From NCBI GenBank assembly GCA_023430725.1, contig JAEYZD010000211.1, positions 1 through 12,308 on the forward strand: a DNA stretch of 12,308 nucleotides. The letters are read 5' to 3'. Within the stretch, counting starts at the first letter, position 1. Every line of letters starts with the position of its first letter. The notes below the pieces were generated by a model, which worked only from the letters and a program-made list of their open reading frames with translations, was not told the origin of the DNA and made no database searches. Positions 1-6,192 of this stretch are shown piece by piece. Position numbers and translations under genes: made by a program. This DNA comes from Bacteroidota bacterium (GTDB lineage Bacteria; Bacteroidota; Bacteroidia; Bacteroidales; VadinHA17).

Positions 1-1503
1 TTTGAACTTCCTGCCGTCCTCGCGGCAGATCTGCTTCATGAGGCGGCGGCCTGACATGACCGAGGTGGGAAGTCCGCCTCCGGGCTCAACCCACTGTCCG
101 CACATGTAGAAGTTTTTCAGTCCCGGTACCGTTTGCTTCATGGGCTTCGTGAGCGTGTACGCGTTTTCAGGTGTGATCAGCCATCCCTCGAATGATCCCT
201 TCCAGTTTCCTGTAAAGCGCTCGAAGGTGATGGGGGTTGCCACATCTACTACCTCCACCTGTCCGGCGATGCCGGGAAAACGCTGTTCAAGAAGGCTGAT
301 GATCAGTCCAGCCACTTCATCCTTTTTCTGAACATATATATTCCGGTCTTTGGCCAGGTCCTTCCAGTATTCAATGTCTGACTCCAGCATTATTATTATT
401 GAGTTTTTGCCTTCAGGAGCCATTGTAGGGTCCTGGTTATAGATATGAACAGGAAGCCTGTCCCGCAGTTTATCTCCCAGGACAACAGGTTCGCGGAGCG
501 GGAAGGAGAAGCCCGAAACGCTTTGCGGGATTTCGTCAAAGCGTCTGTTTACTCCAAGCGCGATGTAAATCAGTGAATGAAATATGGGCCATTTTTCATA
601 AGGCTCGCGGGTGGCAGCATCGAGGTATTTGCCGTCGAGCATATCATACAGTGTGGCATGCCCGTCAGCTGCTGATATGACCCTGTCTGCACGCTCTTCG
701 GTTCCGTCAACCAGCCTGATGCCTGTTGCCTTGTTGTCACTTGTAAGGATCCTGGCCACTCTCTTATTAAAGTGAATTTCCCCGCCCAGTTCCCTGTAGC
801 GTACTTCAAGCGCTTTTGACATTGGCATCGAGCCTCCGATGGGATATCCTGCATTGCGATTCTGCAAATATGCAAATGTGAAGAAGAGGAATATTATGGA
901 GAATTCGGGTATCCAGATTTCCCGGAAAGCCTGTTTCAGAAGCGGATCGCTGAAACGGTTGCAGAACTGCTCTCCGGTAACGGCTGACCATTTTTTAAAC
1001 GTGTTGCCGTATTTCATAAAGGTAAAGATGGTTTTAACCTGCTTGCGCATCCTGGTCAAAGCCGGTTCCCGGTCTGAAGGAAAGTCGAATTTCATGCACA
1101 TCCTGATACCGCTTATGAATTCCATTATCGGTTCCCTGTCCTGTGGTGAGAACTCAAGCAAGCTCTTTTCAAGCCTGTCAATGTCAGCGTGGAAGATTAC
1201 TGAGCGACCGTCTGCGCCTTCGGCACGGCAGTATTCACCGGCATAGACAAACTCCCTCCCCTTCGCTATGCCAACCTCCTGCCACAGGTAGTTAAAGCTG
1301 GTTGCCGGGTTAGATCCTACCAGCCAGTGAATACATGCATCGAAAGTGTAGCCTTTTCTCTGCCAGGAGGTACACAATCCTCCCGGAAGACTGTGCATTT
1401 CGTAGATCCTGGTTTTGTAACCGTTCATCTGTCCGTAGATGCCTGCGGCGAGGCCGGCAAAGCCTGCGCCGATAATGATCATTGATTTTTCTTCGGAAGC
1501 CAT
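1..1503 (-). CDS. Phytoene desaturase / retinol saturase-like FAD-dependent oxidoreductase (C-terminus cut by window edge)
   Basis: One uninterrupted reading frame of 501 codons runs from the ATG at 1503 to the left edge with no stop, so the C-terminus lies outside the window. The N-terminus carries a Rossmann dinucleotide-binding motif, GAGFAG at residues 12-17, with an acidic residue (E35) ending the second strand as expected for FAD ribose binding, followed by PGGLCTSW (40-47), typical of the CrtI / all-trans-retinol 13,14-reductase group. Near the edge it has the second FAD signature, FYMCGQWVEPGGGLPTSVMSG, so probably only a few residues are missing. These enzymes desaturate or saturate polyene or isoprenoid chains, but the substrate here cannot be told, and no carotenoid synthesis neighbour is visible. 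A TAnnTTTG element lies about 25 bases upstream of the start. The gene has its own promoter and follows the helicase gene on the same strand after 68 bases. Confidence 0.85.
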   Translation of the reverse strand, partial: MASEEKSMIIIGAGFAGLAAGIYGQMNGYKTRIYEMHSLPGGLCTSWQRKGYTFDACIHWLVGSNPATSFNYLWQEVGIAKGREFVYAGEYCRAEGADGRSVIFHADIDRLEKSLLEFSPQDREPIMEFISGIRMCMKFDFPSDREPALTRMRKQVKTIFTFMKYGNTFKKWSAVTGEQFCNRFSDPLLKQAFREIWIPEFSIIFLFFTFAYLQNRNAGYPIGGSMPMSKALEVRYRELGGEIHFNKRVARILTSDNKATGIRLVDGTEERADRVISAADGHATLYDMLDGKYLDAATREPYEKWPIFHSLIYIALGVNRRFDEIPQSVSGFSFPLREPVVLGDKLRDRLPVHIYNQDPTMAPEGKNSIIIMLESDIEYWKDLAKDRNIYVQKKDEVAGLIISLLEQRFPGIAGQVEVVDVATPITFERFTGNWKGSFEGWLITPENAYTLTKPMKQTVPGLKNFYMCGQWVEPGGGLPTSVMSGRRLMKQICREDGRKFK

Positions 1504-1528
1504 AGGGGTAATGGATTAGTGTTACAGG

Positions 1529-1536
1529 CAAATTTA
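1529..1536 (-). promoter_or_regulatory. Bacteroidota -7 promoter element for the oxidoreductase
   Basis: On the minus strand the sequence reads TAAATTTG, an exact match to the TAnnTTTG -7 element of the primary sigma factor in Bacteroidota. It would start transcription near 1522 and give a leader of about 20 bases before the ATG at 1503. No good -33 TTTG is seen at the usual distance, so the call rests on one element. Confidence 0.5.
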
Positions 1537-1571
1537 CACCAACCTCATTAAAAGAACATTATGTTTTTCAG

Positions 1572-2774
1572 CTATTTCCTTCTGAAACGGCGTTTCCCCG
1601 GTGAGGGGCGGGAGGGGCGATGACCAGAGGCATCACCATGCCCCGATGCAATGAAATCAGGCAGAGGTGCGCGGAAGACCTGGTAGCCGATAAGCTTTTC
1701 TATGCGCTGCAGCTTGAACATGTCTGCCTTGCAAACAAGAGTGATGGCTACCCCGGTGGTGTCTGCACGGGCTGTACGCCCCACACGGTGAACGTAGTCT
1801 TCTGCATCCGACGGTGCATCATAATTGACCACAAGGTTTATATCCTTGATGTCGATGCCGCGACTCAGCACATCAGTGGCTACGAGTACGCGAGTACGGC
1901 GCGAGCGGAATCTGAGGAGTGTCTCCTCGCGTTCCTTCTGCTCGAGATCGGAGGAGATCCCCTCAACGGCATATTCGCGTGAGCGAAGGCCTCTCACAAT
2001 CTCATGCACCTTCTTCTTCGTGGAGCTGAAGATGAGTATGCTGTGATATTCTGGTTTATCCGCCAGCAGGCTGTTAAGCAGGGGGAGCTTCTGATTCTCC
2101 TCTGCCAGGTAAACGGCCTGGAGAACTCCCTCTGCCGGTTTGGCAATCTCAAGTGAGATCTCCGCCGGGTTTTTCATTATATGTTTCGACAGTGACCTGA
2201 TTTTAGGAGGCATTGTAGCACTGAACATCAGTGTCTGGCGCACCTTGGGCAGGAAGGAGATGATTTTCATTATATCATCATGGAAGCCTATATCGAGCAT
2301 CCTGTCGGCTTCGTCAAGCACAAGCACCTGCAGGTCATCAAACCTTACATAGCCCAGATTCAGGTGTGAGATCAGCCTGCCGGGGGTTGCCACAATAATG
2401 TCTGCCCCGTGTGTGAGGGCGGCCTTCTCCTGATCCCATGCACTCCCTTCGCCACCACCGTAAACAGCGAGCGAAGTGATGTTGAGTGTATATGCCAGTC
2501 CCTGTATCTGCTGGTCAATCTGCAGCGCAAGTTCGCGGGTGGGAACGAGCACCAGTGTGTGAGTATGGGGGGGACGATGATAGGCAATGTCATTCATCAA
2601 AGGGAGGAGATATGCTGCTGTCTTGCCGGTGCCGGTCTGAGCACATGCTATGAGATCATTGCCGCCAAGAATGACGGGAATTGCCTTCTCCTGTATGGGT
2701 GTTGTCTCCCTGAAGCCCATGTATTCAATTGCATCCAGAATATCGGGGTCCAGGTCAAGCTCGTCAAATGTCAT
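1572..2774 (-). CDS. DEAD-box ATP-dependent RNA helicase (RhlE-like)
   Basis: A 400-residue helicase core with all superfamily 2 motifs in order: Q motif ending at Q28, motif I AQTGTGKT (45-52), Ia PTREL (78-82), Ib TPGRL (130-134), II DEAD (154-157), III SAT (185-187), V with ATDVLSRGID (299-308) and VI HRVGRTAR (329-336). It ends in a short basic tail, KRRFRRK. Such proteins use ATP to unwind or remodel short RNA duplexes in ribosome assembly or mRNA turnover. The frame is open further upstream to an ATG at 2837, but I start it at 2774. The helicase fold begins there with MTFDELDLDP, the extra 21 residues do not look like a domain, and the likely promoter (2811-2837) lies inside that extension. 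The gene is monocistronic or read into the oxidoreductase, and is divergent from the TonB plug gene. RhlE-like rather than DeaD-like is inferred from the short tail. Confidence 0.93.
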   Translation of the reverse strand: MTFDELDLDPDILDAIEYMGFRETTPIQEKAIPVILGGNDLIACAQTGTGKTAAYLLPLMNDIAYHRPPHTHTLVLVPTRELALQIDQQIQGLAYTLNITSLAVYGGGEGSAWDQEKAALTHGADIIVATPGRLISHLNLGYVRFDDLQVLVLDEADRMLDIGFHDDIMKIISFLPKVRQTLMFSATMPPKIRSLSKHIMKNPAEISLEIAKPAEGVLQAVYLAEENQKLPLLNSLLADKPEYHSILIFSSTKKKVHEIVRGLRSREYAVEGISSDLEQKEREETLLRFRSRRTRVLVATDVLSRGIDIKDINLVVNYDAPSDAEDYVHRVGRTARADTTGVAITLVCKADMFKLQRIEKLIGYQVFRAPLPDFIASGHGDASGHRPSRPSPGKRRFRRK

Positions 2775-2810
2775 TTGTGTCAGTCTAATGCTGTTGGGTG
2801 CGAAAGGCTG

Positions 2811-2837
2811 CAAAGTTATCAAAAAAGAGCGAAACAA
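2811..2837 (-). promoter_or_regulatory. Promoter of the first DEAD-box helicase
   Basis: On the minus strand TAACTTTG (plus 2811-2818) matches the TAnnTTTG -7 element exactly, with a TTG 16 bases upstream (plus 2835-2837) as possible -33. Transcription would start near 2804, downstream of the ATG at 2837, which supports the internal start at 2774. Confidence 0.6.
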
Positions 2838-2931
2838 TATTATGTGAGACAGGTTATTGGAGCAGGAGGAGGGGCCGCAGGCGGTTTCAGCAGTTCCCGC
2901 TGCCCCGGTTGATACATGTCCTCTTTTTTCC

Positions 2932-2939
2932 TAACTTCG
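2932..2939 (+). promoter_or_regulatory. Possible -7 element of the TonB plug gene
   Basis: TAACTTCG differs by one base from the TAnnTTTG consensus and sits 19 bases before the ATG at 2959, leaving a short leader. A TTG at 2909-2911 is at a plausible but loose spacing. This is a weak call. Confidence 0.3.
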
Positions 2940-2958
2940 TGGAATCAATACATCCGAA

Positions 2959-3666
2959 ATGAAATCGAAAACAATTCTTACAATACTGGCTTTTCTGCTT
3001 GCCGCCGTTCAGGTCGACGGCCAGAAGCGGGGGAAGGCTTTAACCGTCACAGGAACTGTTACAGACACATTAATGGCCCCCGTGAGCGGGGTGCTGATTG
3101 TGGCTGACGGACAGAGCACCGGTGTTGTGACCGGGAAAAACGGCACTTACAAAATCAGGATCCGGCCTGATGTAAGGTCGATCGGGGCATACACGATGAA
3201 CATGGGATCTGTCATGACGAAATATGACGGCAGCGGAAAGGTTGATTTTTGCCTGGACGGAACCGTTGGGATGCCCGGCTTTGAGGCGAAGTTCCCGGAT
3301 GACGGGGGAACCATCGAGGTCGGCTACGGCACTGTGAAAAGAAAGAACCTTACGACCGATGTCGGTTATATTGATGCGCAGGACGACGCAAATTCATCTT
3401 ACACAAATATTTATGACATGATCCAGGGGAAGGTGCCAGGAGTACAGGTGACAGGCCACAAGATCACAATCAGGGGGGTGAATTCAATCAATCTGAGCAC
3501 TGATCCTCTGTTCGTGGTAGACGGGATCGTTGTAAATTCAATCGATAATATCAGTCCGCGGCAGGTTAAATCCATCTCCGTACTCAAGGGGGCGGATGCC
3601 TCCATTTATGGCTCCAGGGGTGCCGGTGGTGTAATTCTGATTACACTGCTCGGATCAAAGAGATAG
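2959..3666 (+). CDS. Exported stand-alone TonB plug-domain protein without beta-barrel
   Basis: This is a 235-residue protein with a signal peptide (about residues 1-21, ending VDGQ). Residues 29-100 look like the carboxypeptidase-regulatory-like domain found at the N-terminus of SusC-type transporters. A SusC-like junction follows (VGYGTVKRKNLT, 121-132), then a plug domain (about 148-230) with the hallmarks IQGKVPGVQV, ITIRGVNSIN, DPLFVVDG and VLKGADASIYGSRGAGGVI. In full SusC/RagA proteins the plug fills a barrel of some 700-800 further residues. Here a stop follows exactly at the end of the plug, and the next 148 bases contain no barrel remnant. The plug motifs are intact, so it looks like a real short family rather than decay. 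It probably acts in the periplasm or at the outer membrane, perhaps engaging TonB or another protein. That role is inference. No SusD-like gene is nearby. Confidence 0.85.
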   Translation: MKSKTILTILAFLLAAVQVDGQKRGKALTVTGTVTDTLMAPVSGVLIVADGQSTGVVTGKNGTYKIRIRPDVRSIGAYTMNMGSVMTKYDGSGKVDFCLDGTVGMPGFEAKFPDDGGTIEVGYGTVKRKNLTTDVGYIDAQDDANSSYTNIYDMIQGKVPGVQVTGHKITIRGVNSINLSTDPLFVVDGIVVNSIDNISPRQVKSISVLKGADASIYGSRGAGGVILITLLGSKR

Positions 3667-3737
3667 GAGCTCTTCAGATCGTAAGATGACGAAGGTATAA
3701 CGGTCCGGAGATAACTCTATTTGCGGACGGAATCCAT

Positions 3738-3773
3738 AAAAAATGAAAGGCGCAGGAAGTTTTCCCTGCGCCT
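3738..3773 (-). terminator. Rho-independent terminator of the Tyr/Ser-rich secreted protein gene
   Basis: A perfect 9-bp stem (AGGCGCAGG 3748-3756 with CCTGCGCCT 3765-3773, 8-base loop) is followed on the minus strand by TTCATTTTTT. It lies 41 bases past the stop of the minus-strand gene ending at 3815. On the plus strand there is no T tract, so it serves mainly the minus strand. Confidence 0.8.
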
Positions 3774-3814
3774 GTGGTTATTACTAATGCACTGAGCACC
3801 AGGCTCTGTGCCCC

Positions 3815-5251
3815 TTATCTGCGAGAGTTTCTGCTTTCAGAACTCTTTGAGCTGTTGCTGCTCTTTCCCTGTGAGGGAGTGCTGCCGCTGCGGCTTGAGC
3901 TGCTGCTCTGCGATCTCGCTGCCGGAGCGCTGCTGCGTCCCTGGCTGCTGCTCTGGGTCCTTGCTGCCGGAGCACTGCTGCGTCCCTGGCTGCTGCTCTG
4001 AGTCCTTGCTGCCGGAGCGCTGCTGCGTCCCTGGCTGCTGCTCTGAACAGTTGACTGGGTCCTCTGTTCTGTCGGAGCCGTGCGGCGGGTTGCTGCCTGA
4101 TCAGAGGTTCCTGCCGGGGCTGTTCCTCTTCCTGCAGAGGCCGGTGTGCTCTTTACAGCACCGGTGGCTGCCCTGCGGGTCTCGTTTCCCTGGCTTACTG
4201 CCGGGCGGGATTCGCTTCTGCTCTGCACCGAGGTGGTTGACCTGCGGCTTTCACCATTCTGACCTGCTGCCGGGCTGCCGGCTGTCCTGCGGCCTTCTCC
4301 GTTCTGTACTGCGGCTTCACTGCCTGCTGACCTGCTGCCTGTGGCTGCCGCACTCCTCCTGTCGCTGCCTGTGGCGGCTTCCGGACGGGCTGAGTTGCTC
4401 CTGGTACCCTGGGTTCTGGCGTAGAGGGCCTCGCCGTCCCGCCTGGACTCAGGACGTGAGTAAGTCTGCCTGTAGGTTCCCTGTGATATACGGTGCGATA
4501 CGTTCGGGGAGTAAGCCCTTACACTTCCGTAGTAATAGTCGTTGTAGTGACTCCACCTCGGCTGGTGCCAGTGACGGTAGCATGAGTAGTAGTGAGGATA
4601 CCAGTGAGAGTGGTAACCGTAGTAGGCGTGCCAGTAGAATGGTCTCCAGGGGCTGTAGTAGGCCGGGTAGTAACCCCAGTACCAGTTGGAGCGCCAGATA
4701 GAGTAGTGGGGTGCGTAGATAAACCTGATCACCGGCCAGGCAGCGACTTCATAATATGTGGTAGTTACCACGGTCACATTGTCTCTGTAGACTGAATTGC
4801 CCCTGTATCCGGGATTAGGTGTCTCTGCATATATCGGTTCCACGATGTAATTCCTTCCGTAAAGAGCCTCGTCACCGATCAGCTGTATCCTTACCTCACC
4901 GTTGCGCAGCTTTTCAACCGTGAAGACTGCAACGTCCTGTGATTCGTTCCGGTCAAGAACCGAACGAAGAACGATTGTGTGATCCTCACCGTTGACGTAG
5001 TCTGATACAGTTATGTAGTCAACATAGCCGTCATTGTTCAGGTCAAGGTTGTTAATCCTGGAGTCCTCGGCGTTCAGCTCCTTCTCGAAGCCTTCGAGCG
5101 TCTCGGAATCCTGGAAAAGTTTCATTACTGCGTAGAGGTTCAGGTTGTCACCCGGGAGACCCAGGTATTCCTCAGGATTATCCTGCCTTCCGGCTAATGC
5201 CGTTGAAGCTATCAGGACTGTGAGGATCGCGGTGGAAATTAACTTTTTCAT
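3815..5251 (-). CDS. Secreted protein with EF-hand-like loop, Tyr/Trp/His-rich centre and Ser/Arg-rich repeat tail; function unknown
   Basis: This 478-residue protein starts with a clear signal peptide (1-20, ending STALA). The N-terminal part (about 30-145) looks folded and contains DLNNDGYVDYI at 70-80, a calcium-type D-x-N-x-D-G-x-V-D loop. Residues about 178-241 are extremely rich in Tyr, Trp, His and Pro (for example YWGYYPAYYSPWRPFYWHAYY). From about residue 250 to the end it is low-complexity Ser/Arg/Gln/Ala, including three near-perfect 15-residue repeats (QSSSQGRSSAPAART). Such composition suggests an exported or cell-envelope protein with a sticky, disordered tail. I recognise the N-terminal part as a conserved uncharacterised Bacteroidota type but cannot give a function. 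It stands alone between a terminator and the FMN reductase gene, with a sigma-54-like sequence upstream. Base composition of the tail is high in GC and in CTG/GCT triplets because of the repeats. Confidence 0.85.
   Translation of the reverse strand: MKKLISTAILTVLIASTALAGRQDNPEEYLGLPGDNLNLYAVMKLFQDSETLEGFEKELNAEDSRINNLDLNNDGYVDYITVSDYVNGEDHTIVLRSVLDRNESQDVAVFTVEKLRNGEVRIQLIGDEALYGRNYIVEPIYAETPNPGYRGNSVYRDNVTVVTTTYYEVAAWPVIRFIYAPHYSIWRSNWYWGYYPAYYSPWRPFYWHAYYGYHSHWYPHYYSCYRHWHQPRWSHYNDYYYGSVRAYSPNVSHRISQGTYRQTYSRPESRRDGEALYARTQGTRSNSARPEAATGSDRRSAAATGSRSAGSEAAVQNGEGRRTAGSPAAGQNGESRRSTTSVQSRSESRPAVSQGNETRRAATGAVKSTPASAGRGTAPAGTSDQAATRRTAPTEQRTQSTVQSSSQGRSSAPAARTQSSSQGRSSAPAARTQSSSQGRSSAPAARSQSSSSSRSGSTPSQGKSSNSSKSSESRNSRR
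3918..4045 (-). repeat. Three tandem 45-bp in-frame repeats
   Basis: Copies begin at 3918, 3963 and 4008. A 38-base core is nearly identical in all three (one g/a change in copy 2), joined by 7-base linkers that differ by one base. The period is a multiple of three and encodes a 15-residue Ser/Gln/Arg/Ala unit, so copy-number change would keep the frame. Confidence 0.9.
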
Positions 5252-5294
5252 CTCTTTACGTTTTACGAAGAACTTACTCTTCGGTTACGTAAAT

Positions 5295-5310
5295 TTCAAA
5301 AGTTGTGCCA
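5295..5310 (-). promoter_or_regulatory. Possible sigma-54-type promoter before the secreted repeat protein
   Basis: On the minus strand the sequence is TGGCACAACTTTTGAA. It matches the sigma-54 consensus TGGCAC-N5-TTGCW at every conserved position but one (A instead of C in the -12 GC), with the right 10-base GG-to-G spacing. It lies 43 bases before the ATG at 5251. Whether this genome has RpoN cannot be seen here, and no primary-sigma promoter with good matches is seen in the same gap. Confidence 0.35.
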
Positions 5311-5356
5311 AAAATGTAAAAAAGTGTTAACAGGCAGATCTATAGGAAAGTAGAAT

Positions 5357-5902
5357 TTACACTGTCCCGATGCAACGGAGGAGTTCTCCGGTGAACTTTG
5401 CAGCCCGTTTGCTCATTGACTCAGGATCAGCCGGATGCCCCCCTTCATCAAAAGCTTCGCTGACACGAGGTACGGGAAACATCGCCGGGACGCTCCAGAC
5501 TCCCATTTTCCACATGGTGAACTGCAGCGATGTTATGACCTGTGTCCCTCCAAAGGGGCCGTCTGAGACTGAGGAGATTGCAACCGGTTTGCCCCGCCAC
5601 TCGTCGGTCAGCAGATCGATCACATTCTTCAGGCTGGCGGGGTAGCCGCCGTTGTATTCAGGGGCAATAAATATCACGCCGTCAGCCAGCCTTATCTTCG
5701 CGGCAAATTCCAGCGCTTCCGGCATTGGGTTCTCCTGCTTCTTAAGCCTCTCATCGAAGAGAGGAAAGCGGTATTCCGCCAGATCAAGGATTTCGGCTTC
5801 GGCCAGTTTATTGTCTTCCAGATACGACTTAAACCAGAGTGCCACCCGATGGCTCTTTCTTCCCTGTCTAACGCTGGGACTGATGATTGCAATCTTTTTC
5901 AT
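5357..5902 (-). CDS. NADPH-dependent FMN reductase family protein (flavodoxin fold)
   Basis: This is a 181-residue cytoplasmic flavoprotein of the NADPH-dependent FMN reductase family, near the usual length of 170-200. It begins with a beta strand and a phosphate-binding loop (KKIAIISPSVRQGRKS, residues 2-17) and carries the family signature PEYNGGYPASLKN at 81-93, which contacts the isoalloxazine ring. Members reduce FMN, quinones, azo dyes or metals with NAD(P)H; the physiological acceptor is not predictable. The frame extends to a TTG at 5911, but the ATG at 5902 gives the expected family start (MKKIAII), so I prefer it. It is upstream of, and on the same strand as, the secreted repeat protein gene, 105 bases away, and is probably a separate unit. 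A weak promoter (TATATTGG at plus 5908-5915) would give an almost leaderless transcript. Confidence 0.9.
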   Translation of the reverse strand: MKKIAIISPSVRQGRKSHRVALWFKSYLEDNKLAEAEILDLAEYRFPLFDERLKKQENPMPEALEFAAKIRLADGVIFIAPEYNGGYPASLKNVIDLLTDEWRGKPVAISSVSDGPFGGTQVITSLQFTMWKMGVWSVPAMFPVPRVSEAFDEGGHPADPESMSKRAAKFTGELLRCIGTV

Positions 5903-5986
5903 ATCTGCCAATATACCAATTTATTTCAATACAAGATCCCTGACGGGAGTCAGAGTTGCCGTCTGTCAGCCGTACGGAAACAACTG

Positions 5987-6017
5987 TTTGCAGGGATTGT
6001 AAAAATGTGTATCTTTG
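5987..6017 (+). promoter_or_regulatory. Primary-sigma promoter of the second helicase operon
   Basis: TTTG (5987-5990), a 19-base spacer and TATCTTTG (6010-6017) form a full match to the Bacteroidota -33 / -7 promoter. The predicted start is near 6023, about 170 bases before the first codon. Confidence 0.75.
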
Positions 6018-6023
6018 CACCCA

Positions 6024-6192
6024 TTCTGGCATAAGTTAGATCTGTATAGACCGCGAATCTCACGGACAGTTTTCAGAGATCCTTTCTACCACCACTAGTT
6101 TACGCATAGACATTTTTCGCCATAAGAACATAGCCATTTTGAACAGATATCTGGTTAATGATTATTCAGCGGCATTAACCAATTAATTCATA
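6024..6192 (+). promoter_or_regulatory. Long, probably structured 5' leader of the helicase operon
   Basis: This 169-base stretch between the predicted transcript start and the helicase ATG has no obvious coding sequence. It can fold: GATCT (6039-6043) pairs with AGATC (6077-6081), enclosing CCG/CGG (6051-6053 with 6063-6065). Near the start codon, GGTTAATG (6153-6160) pairs perfectly with CATTAACC (6173-6180) around a 12-base loop, ending 12 bases before the ATG. CAGATATCTG (6144-6153) is a perfect palindrome that overlaps the stem by one base. Long structured leaders are common before cold-shock genes, so temperature or autoregulation is a reasonable guess. I recognise no known riboswitch. 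Confidence 0.45.

Noticed and set aside
570..1246. Several open frames on both strands suggesting a broken gene at the left end
   Set aside because: The minus-strand frame from 1503 to base 1 is open throughout and encodes a coherent FAD oxidoreductase. No frameshift is needed; it only lacks a stop inside the window.
2871..2906. GC-rich imperfect inverted repeat (GGGGCCGCAGG with CCCGCTGCCCC) between the divergent helicase and plug genes
   Set aside because: It has two mismatches in 11 bp, no T tract directly after it on either strand, and no other sign of function; it may be chance in a GC-rich patch.
2409..2912. A 167-codon plus-strand frame opposite the helicase
   Set aside because: It is a shadow of the helicase coding strand, with Cys-rich random composition and no recognisable domain.
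3918..4045. Regular 45-bp repeats considered as a CRISPR array
   Set aside because: The intervals between cores are only 7 bases and nearly identical, the repeats are in frame within a protein, and there are no cas genes.
3808..4701. A 297-codon plus-strand open frame, Cys/Leu/Arg-rich
   Set aside because: It is antisense to the secreted repeat protein. Its length comes from stop-poor CTG/GCT-rich repeats, it has no domain or signal logic, and the minus-strand protein has a clear signal peptide and folded N-terminal part.
5285..5292. TTACGTAA palindrome upstream of the secreted repeat protein
   Set aside because: An eight-base palindrome is expected by chance at this A/T content, and it has no second copy in the gap.
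5903..5911. TTG start adding three residues to the FMN reductase
   Set aside because: The ATG at 5902 gives the normal family N-terminus directly before the first beta strand.
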